64,000 nucleotides of DNA from Mycteria americana (lineage: Eukaryota > Chordata > Aves > Ciconiiformes > Ciconiidae): positions 106,461,756 to 106,525,755 of the forward strand of contig NC_134366.1 of assembly GCF_035582795.1 (NCBI RefSeq). The letters run 5' to 3'. The notes below the pieces were generated by a model, which searched no databases, was not told where the DNA came from, and saw nothing but the letters and a program-made list of their open reading frames with translations. This document shows positions 58,401 through 64,000 of this stretch, one piece after another (position 1 is the first letter of the stretch; each line of letters opens with the position of its first letter). A program made the position numbers and the translations under genes.

Positions 58401-61400
58401 AGAATAAGGCCTGCAAGGTCTTAACAGGAACTGCTGAAGCCTTCTCACCTTGACGTTTCCCTATTAGCGGGCTTGAGGTGACTCCCTGCAGAGTGTATTG
58501 GATGTTTGGATTGACACCTGTTGCATTAAAAGCACAAAACTGTACAGGGAAATTGTGCTGCCATAGGGCCCATAGCCATTACGTTGTAGGCGAGATGTTT
58601 TGGCTCGTTACAGATCACTTATTCCCAGTTACACTGACAGGGGCTCCAAGGTGCCACTGCGCGTTTTCGGCTCAGAAGCAGCAACTGTTTCCTGGTCTTA
58701 ATAAGAAGCTGCAATTATTTCTCTGCTGCATTTTGTAGTGTTTTAACCAAAACTGTCCACGTTTCTTCAGGCAAGGACAGGGCCATTAGCTTAATGCTAT
58801 ATAGTTTGCACCAAACATTCCTGTAGATCTGTCCTGCCATGTCACCTTTACTAGAAGCTCTTGAAAACTGTGAAAGCAGAAATTACATATTTTTACCCTA
58901 AAGCTGAAATTAATCCTGAAGCACAATTCTGCGTAAGGAGTGATTTTCTTGGGCATAAGACATGTCAGAAACATAAAATACCATGCTAAATGTTAATAGT
59001 GTTGTAAGTTTGTTGACATACGTGCACTGAAAAAGAAAAATGGAACAAAAATTATTTTGCACATGGCTATACTATTAACATCTGAAATGTTAATAGCATG
59101 ACCACCAAGGACCTCAGGGTATTAACAGGCTCTGATTGCCCTAATCAGCTCGTAAGCATCTTCTTTCTGCAATACCCCCCTGTAACCTCTTCTCCTCTTC
59201 CTCCTAGGGATTTAGCTACCCGTGTTCAAGGTCAGCTCTGATATAGCACAGCTGCATAAGATGGTGTAGCTCAGCTGCTCTGCTGTTTGCTGTCAGCAAC
59301 GTGGAGTGGTACCTCAGATGGCCAAACCAATGAAGCCATCACAGAACTGGCTGACGCACCCAGAGGCACCTGAGGGACAGCAGGGGCATCACCACTTTCC
59401 CTGGTGCCCTTACCTCTGTTTATCACTACATCCACTTCTATCCCTATTTTTGCTAAACTCCACTAAAACCAGTACAGTGAGGAAGGTGGAGAAATGTAAA
59501 ATCTTTAATTCTGTGAGGAAGTAATTACTTGAGATCACTCCTCTGCATTGGAGCTCCAAGATCTTCTTGGCTTTACCTGCATTAGTACTCCTGAACTCAC
59601 ACTGGATTCAGTCAGTGGTAAAGTTACGTATTTGTGAGTCTTCAAAAGATAAATGTACTGTCAGAAGCTTCTGATGGCTGGTGTTTTAATTGCTCAACAA
59701 AAAACTGTATTTACTAAGCAGCAAATTATTTCCACTCATAATTACTATAACTAGTCCTTTCAAAATTATCACAAAAGTCAAATTATAAAAATGTATTTTA
59801 AGGATCTGCTCATACTACTGTTCAAAAAAACCCAGCCAATATCAGTTAAATGGTTTTATTCTCAAAACAACCAATCAGCAATATAAAATATTTTAACACT
59901 TTAAATATTGGTGACAGATTATGCATTTCCTTAAATAAAGTGCTATTTTTACAAATAGGTATTTCATATTTTCTTTTACTGCTGTTCTAACCTCTTAATA
60001 TTGAATAGATAAAGTGTATTTTGGTTAATGAAGAATGCAGCATTATTTTTCCTTTATATTCCTTCTCATGAAACCATTACATTTTCAGTTTGGACTCCTT
60101 TATCTGTATCCAGTCAATACAGGCATAGTCAGTTTATGTATTTCTCCATGTAGAAGCTCTCATAATTTGTGGTGTTTTCATGCCTTCTTCCATGCTTTCG
60201 TTGTTCCTGACTGTGCCCATGTAGGCCTCCTATGGGTTCTTCATCTATGGGCAAGAGTAGAATGAAAGCAGGAATCCTATATGGTCATTCATTCTTCCTG
60301 CTCTTCTGACTTTGCTCTTCTCAAGTCCAGACCACTGACGCCTTGAACAATTCAACACTTAGGTTGAACTACAAAAGCAATCTCTTTATTATTTTCTTTG
60401 ATTCTTTGTGGGATTCAAATTTTAAGCACATTACTGCAAAGTCCTATACAGGTGCAGTTAGAACTAACTTTTCAAATTTTCATTTGTACACTTGGATTTA
60501 CTCAGCCAGATGCCAAACTTCACCATAAGAAAAACCCCCTTTTTTTCCAGTAGCTACCTTTTAGGAGAAACAGCTTCTTGTGGTTTTATAGAGCAGCCAG
60601 GTGCTGTAAAAGAAAAAAAAAATAATCTGAAAAAACTGCAACCAGCAAGACTCACAGCTTTAAAGAAGACAGAGTAAACAGGAAACAGACCCACATTTCC
60701 CAGTATCATTGTTATACCAGACTCCAACAATTTGACCCTGTAATACATTTAACTCATCTCCTGTACGGAGAAGGTATGAAAAGTCAAAGTCACGTGTGAA
60801 AAGGTCATCTACTGCCACAAACCTTCCCACTATCTCTCTTTTCTCAATGTGTACCTTTCCAGTAAGTGACTACCTAAATCCTGTATGATTTTTATTTGCA
60901 AGTCTATATTGGCTTTGCTCCTATTTCTACTTCTCACTCTACAATCTCTGTAACTCCCTCCTCTGGATAATTTCCATTTGGTATTTTTGACTTTGAATCT
61001 AAAATTAGAAAGTAAATATACAAACGACTCCCCCCTCTCTTCCATTTTATTGTCACATCTTTTAAAATGTCTATGTATGTATCTGCAGATGCATATGTGT
61101 AAGTATGTATCAATATGCAACATACTATCATATGTAAAGAGAAACTGGAAGACCAGAACTTCTGCAAAGAATTATAGATTGAATGGCATCATATTCCTTT
61201 TTTCATCATAGGCACAGTTACTCTTCATTTAACTTTTACCTGGAGAATATTCAGTTTACTCTTTTGATATCAAAATCCTCCCTTTGTTCAGTCCCCCTGC
61301 TAGATATCGGGGTGTTCACTTTTCTTCCCACCTGTTATAAGAGAAGTGTTATGTTTAGGTGGGGGAGAGCAGCTGGATGTCTACACCAGGTGACGAGGTG

Positions 61401-61544
61401 CATCTTTTTCTTTCCAGCATTTCAATAAACTTCATATTAAAAGGTAAACTAGGGTAAGTTTAAGTAAATTAACAAATCTTTGTTAAATTTTTTTTTCATA
61501 ATGAGGTTAAGAAATGCCCTAGGAGAAAAAGAAGATTGTTTCCT
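55478..61544. other. Unique sequence, no gene seen
   Basis: About 6 kb without a supported gene. Frames stay under 100 codons. A (CA)n microsatellite lies at 58344-58366. Sequence before the LTR is AT-rich. Confidence 0.5.
58344..58366. repeat. (CA)n microsatellite
   Basis: Eleven uninterrupted CA dinucleotides, plus a final C. Confidence 0.96.
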
Positions 61545-61804
61545 TGTCCTGGTTTTGGCTGGGATAGTTATTTTTCCTCCTAGTAGCTGGTACACTACTG
61601 TGTTTTGGATTTAGCATGAGAATAATGTGATAACACACTGATGTTTTAGTTGTTGCTAAGTAATGCTTACCCTAGGCAAGGACTTTTTAGCTTCCCATGC
61701 TCTGCCAGCGAGGAGGTGCACAAGAAGCTGGGAGGGGGCACAGCCAGGACAGCTGACCCAAACTGGCCAAGGGGCCGTTCCATACCATATGACTTCATGC
61801 TCAG

Positions 61805-61812
61805 TATATAAA
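61805..61812 (+). promoter_or_regulatory. LTR TATA box
   Basis: TATATAAA within CAGTATATAAACTGG, about 260 bp into the LTR, at the position expected at the end of U3. Confidence 0.75.
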
Positions 61813-61833
61813 CTGGGGGGAGTTGGCCAGGGG

Positions 61834-61847
61834 GCAGCGATCGCTGC
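61834..61847. promoter_or_regulatory. 14-bp perfect palindrome at LTR cap region
   Basis: GCAGCGATCGCTGC is its own reverse complement. It begins 22 bp after the TATA box, so the predicted transcription start falls within or next to it. It may be a factor-binding dyad or an RNA stem-loop at the 5' end of the transcript. Confidence 0.6.
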
Positions 61848-61964
61848 TCAGGGACAGGCTGGGCATTGGTCAGCAGGCTGTGAGTAGTTGCATCACTTGT
61901 TTTTTCCTGGGTTTTGTTTCTTTTTGTTGTTTTCCTTTTTATTACTATTATTATTATTTCAATC

Positions 61965-61970
61965 ATTAAA
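61965..61970 (+). terminator. LTR polyadenylation signal (ATTAAA)
   Basis: ATTAAA about 155 bp after the TATA box, followed by CTGTTCTTATCTC. Position and order suit the R/U5 boundary of an LTR. Confidence 0.55.
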
Positions 61971-62111
61971 CTGTTCTTATCTCAATCTCAACCCACAAGT
62001 TTTCTTACTTTTGCTCTTCAGATTCTCTCCCCCATCCCACCGAGGGGGGGGGAGTGAGCGAGTGGCTCTGTGGTGCTTGGTTGCCGACTGAGGTCAAACC
62101 ACGACAGTCCT

Positions 62112-64000
62112 TCAGAATATAAACCTTGGATGCTCTCTTGCTTTTTTCACGTCATTTTTGTAGAAATTGCAAATCCTGCTACAAGCCCCAGGCTTGGGCA
62201 AGGGAACTCCATGAACTGTTTCCATTTTTTATCACAGATCTAAAATGTAACACTTGCTTACATATCTATTATAAATAGCATATGGGATTTTATTTCTACT
62301 CTTCTGGAGGAAATAATTTCAGTTGGTTTGCTCCTTTTTTTTCCATAGAATTTCATAGAATCCATATGAACTTTTTTCAGCTTTTCGTTTCTGATTTGGC
62401 AAGTCTGTGTTGAGATGCAACTCTCTGTTCTTTGGTGTCACTTCTTTCAATTAACCTGCAGACCACTGCCAGATCTATTCAACCCTTCAATTATGTACTT
62501 GATGACTGCATGAATCTTGACACACCCCAAAAAAACCCCCAACCCCTAAACAATTAGTGCTGGCAATTAGGCATTCAAAAAGTCTGATTTTCTTTTTCAC
62601 CAGAATCACGTAAACAGAAAGGTCACCTCAAACTACAAACATAAACATTTCCTGGGGCGATAAAATTTCTTAAATCCACTTTCCTCAGAAATCTGGACTT
62701 CATGCTGCCACTTGCTGTTTCATTGAAGCTGGAGTCCAGACAAAGGAGGAGCATTTTGTTCCTCAGAGCAGTCATCTTGCCTCATGGAGGCACGGGCTGG
62801 TCATCTGCTCTAAATTTAAATGGTGAAGCAGCAAGCTAATTCTGTGTTTGTTTGACACAGTTCACTGGGTTATAAAGAAGCAGTATCTTCCTAGTAGTTT
62901 CTCTTACCAAGGACAGGGTGATCAGCATGCATTGGCAATTTTCCAAGCCATACTTTTTTCCCTTGAAAACTACCAAAGTGTCAAAAAAACATTCACTCTT
63001 GGAATTAATTTCGGCAGAATTTTCTGAAGGTCACCAATTCATTTCCATTAAAAAAAGAGACGGAGGCACCACTCTCCATGCAAGTACCGTTTGCCTATTC
63101 AGAATAGGGACAAGAACCATGGTGCCCCTGAACCTAATGGCTTACAGGTCCAGTAACCACTGAATTATTTATACTGCAGTTAGGGCAGGCATTTATACGC
63201 AGTTCAGGCAAGGACTGGAATACGGCGCTCCCACAGCCTAACCTAGTATCACTGGCATGGGGTGGGGAGGAAGTGGTCTCGGTATCTTTCTGACAGAAAA
63301 CGAATGTATGTCAAAGCCTGTTGTTTTCCACAAAGCAGAATCATCTCACTTCCAGCCCCAGGGATAACACAGCAACTGATGTACAAAGGAATCTTTCTCC
63401 CAACAGTGAGCTTTATTATAACTGAAATAGCTCATCTGCCAAAACCCAACAAACGCTCAACAACTTTTCTACGAGTTCTTGTAGTGAGTATCACAGCAAG
63501 TTCAGGAGCAATGACCTCAGCAGGAGGTGCTCACCCAGAAGCTAGCTGAGGATACAACAAGCCAGCAATTGATTTCAAACTGCCAAAAAATCTGAGAAGA
63601 AACTGTAGTATCTTCCCTAAACAAGCCTGTTGTGTGAAATTAGTTATACCATCAATCCCCTGCTTCTGACAGTCTTTTACTTTTTCTGCCTTTTGTTGTT
63701 TTCCTTCTACTGCATTCCTTAGAAGTGTAAATGCAGATAATTACTGCAGTTCTCTCTTCCATTCTAGAAACACTCATCTAGATGCTTTCCTGTTTCTGTT
63801 GCCTGCCATCTCATACCAGGTTTGACCAGCAGCAACAGCTCCTGACCCAGTGGCAGCAGGGGAAGGGCTGAGCCTGGGCAGTGTGGATTGGGGCATTTTG
63901 GGGGGAACTGAAGCTAAGTGGGCATTGGAGCTATGGATGGGGGAGGGTGTAGAAGCTGTAGACATTTGCAGGTTTGGTGATGGTAGTCAGACTACAGACC
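62112..64000. other. Unique sequence to window end; one weak exon-like frame
   Basis: No repeat or gene that I can support. A Ser/Pro/Ala-rich minus frame at 63774-63965 lies beside a good splice-donor match and is discussed as a finding. A possible tiny CR1-like TTTCATAGAATCC word at 62350 is too short to call. Confidence 0.45.

Larger units (their letters stand above)
61545..62106 (+). mobile_element. Solo LTR, ERVL-like, promoter elements preserved
   Basis: A 562-bp element running from TGTCCTGGTTTTGGC to AAACCACGACA. Flanks TTCCT (61540-61544) and GTCCT (62107-62111) are a 5-bp target duplication with one difference. It keeps the signals expected of an LTR in order: TATATAAA at 61805-61812, a 14-bp palindrome at 61834-61847 near the predicted start of transcription, ATTAAA at 61965-61970, and a T-rich stretch before the 3' end. 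Its 3' part matches the LTR at 7344-7863 in reverse. The U3 part differs from that copy. No retroviral genes are attached. It could still act as a promoter or polyadenylation site for nearby host transcripts. Confidence 0.93.

Noticed and set aside
62345..62372. Possible CR1 tail (ATAGAATTTCATAGAATCC)
   Set aside because: Under 30 bp with no adjoining CR1 3' UTR; indistinguishable from chance.
1..64000. tRNA, rRNA, CRISPR array, integron or phage-type features
   Set aside because: No cloverleaf with A/B boxes, rRNA segments or spaced direct repeats seen. The sequence is vertebrate nuclear DNA, and bacterial-type operons, ribosome sites and terminators do not apply.

Overview
The window looks like intergenic or intronic DNA from a bird, probably a neoavian rather than a galliform. 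The basis is its repeats: many CR1 LINE copies, three with the avian CR1 tail repeat (ATTCTGTG)n or its complement, plus three solo LTRs of avian ERVL-like families with about 5-bp target duplications. I found no host protein-coding gene, tRNA or rRNA gene, or CRISPR array that I can support. Almost all longer open frames are either CR1 reverse-transcriptase relics or frames forced open by GC-rich repeats.

Layout. 1-3475: AT-rich unique sequence with a 31-bp tandem duplication. 3476-5930: a cluster of minus-strand CR1 pieces around an (AGAAT)n array. 7344-7863: a solo LTR with a perfect 5-bp target duplication. 8335-8620: a CR1 3' fragment. 9335-10110: two short relics resembling an ancient sauropsid retroposon tail. 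11354-12493: a GC-rich solo LTR with an internal degenerate tandem array. 12.5-30 kb: AT-rich unique sequence with simple repeats. 30155-31290: a very old plus-strand CR1, followed by a possible old LTR at 31417-32033. 32-45 kb: unique sequence with several stretches that look like candidate conserved non-coding elements. 44966-45768: an internally deleted CR1.

48.8-50.4 kb is the most distinctive part. A perfect 12-bp inverted repeat carrying TATA-like and forkhead-like words (48805-48839) is followed by a GC-rich stretch. Next comes a 36-unit minisatellite of 20-24 bp units (49448-50215) with higher-order structure. A CpG-dense block with a strong CTCF-like motif, an overlapping MAF/NRF2-like motif and a G-quadruplex motif follows (50216-50405). 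50862-52080: an older CR1. 52328-52442: a possible MIR/CORE-SINE relic. 55005-55477: a plus-strand CR1 with its middle deleted. 61545-62106: a plus-strand solo LTR that still shows a TATA box, a palindrome at the expected cap site and an ATTAAA signal.

No set of genes here works together as a system, and I do not claim a new one. The GC-rich block at 48.8-50.4 kb is the best candidate for function (a CpG-island promoter or CTCF boundary next to a hypervariable minisatellite). The three LTRs share one terminus while differing elsewhere. Repeat names come from recall of consensus sequences, not from a database search.
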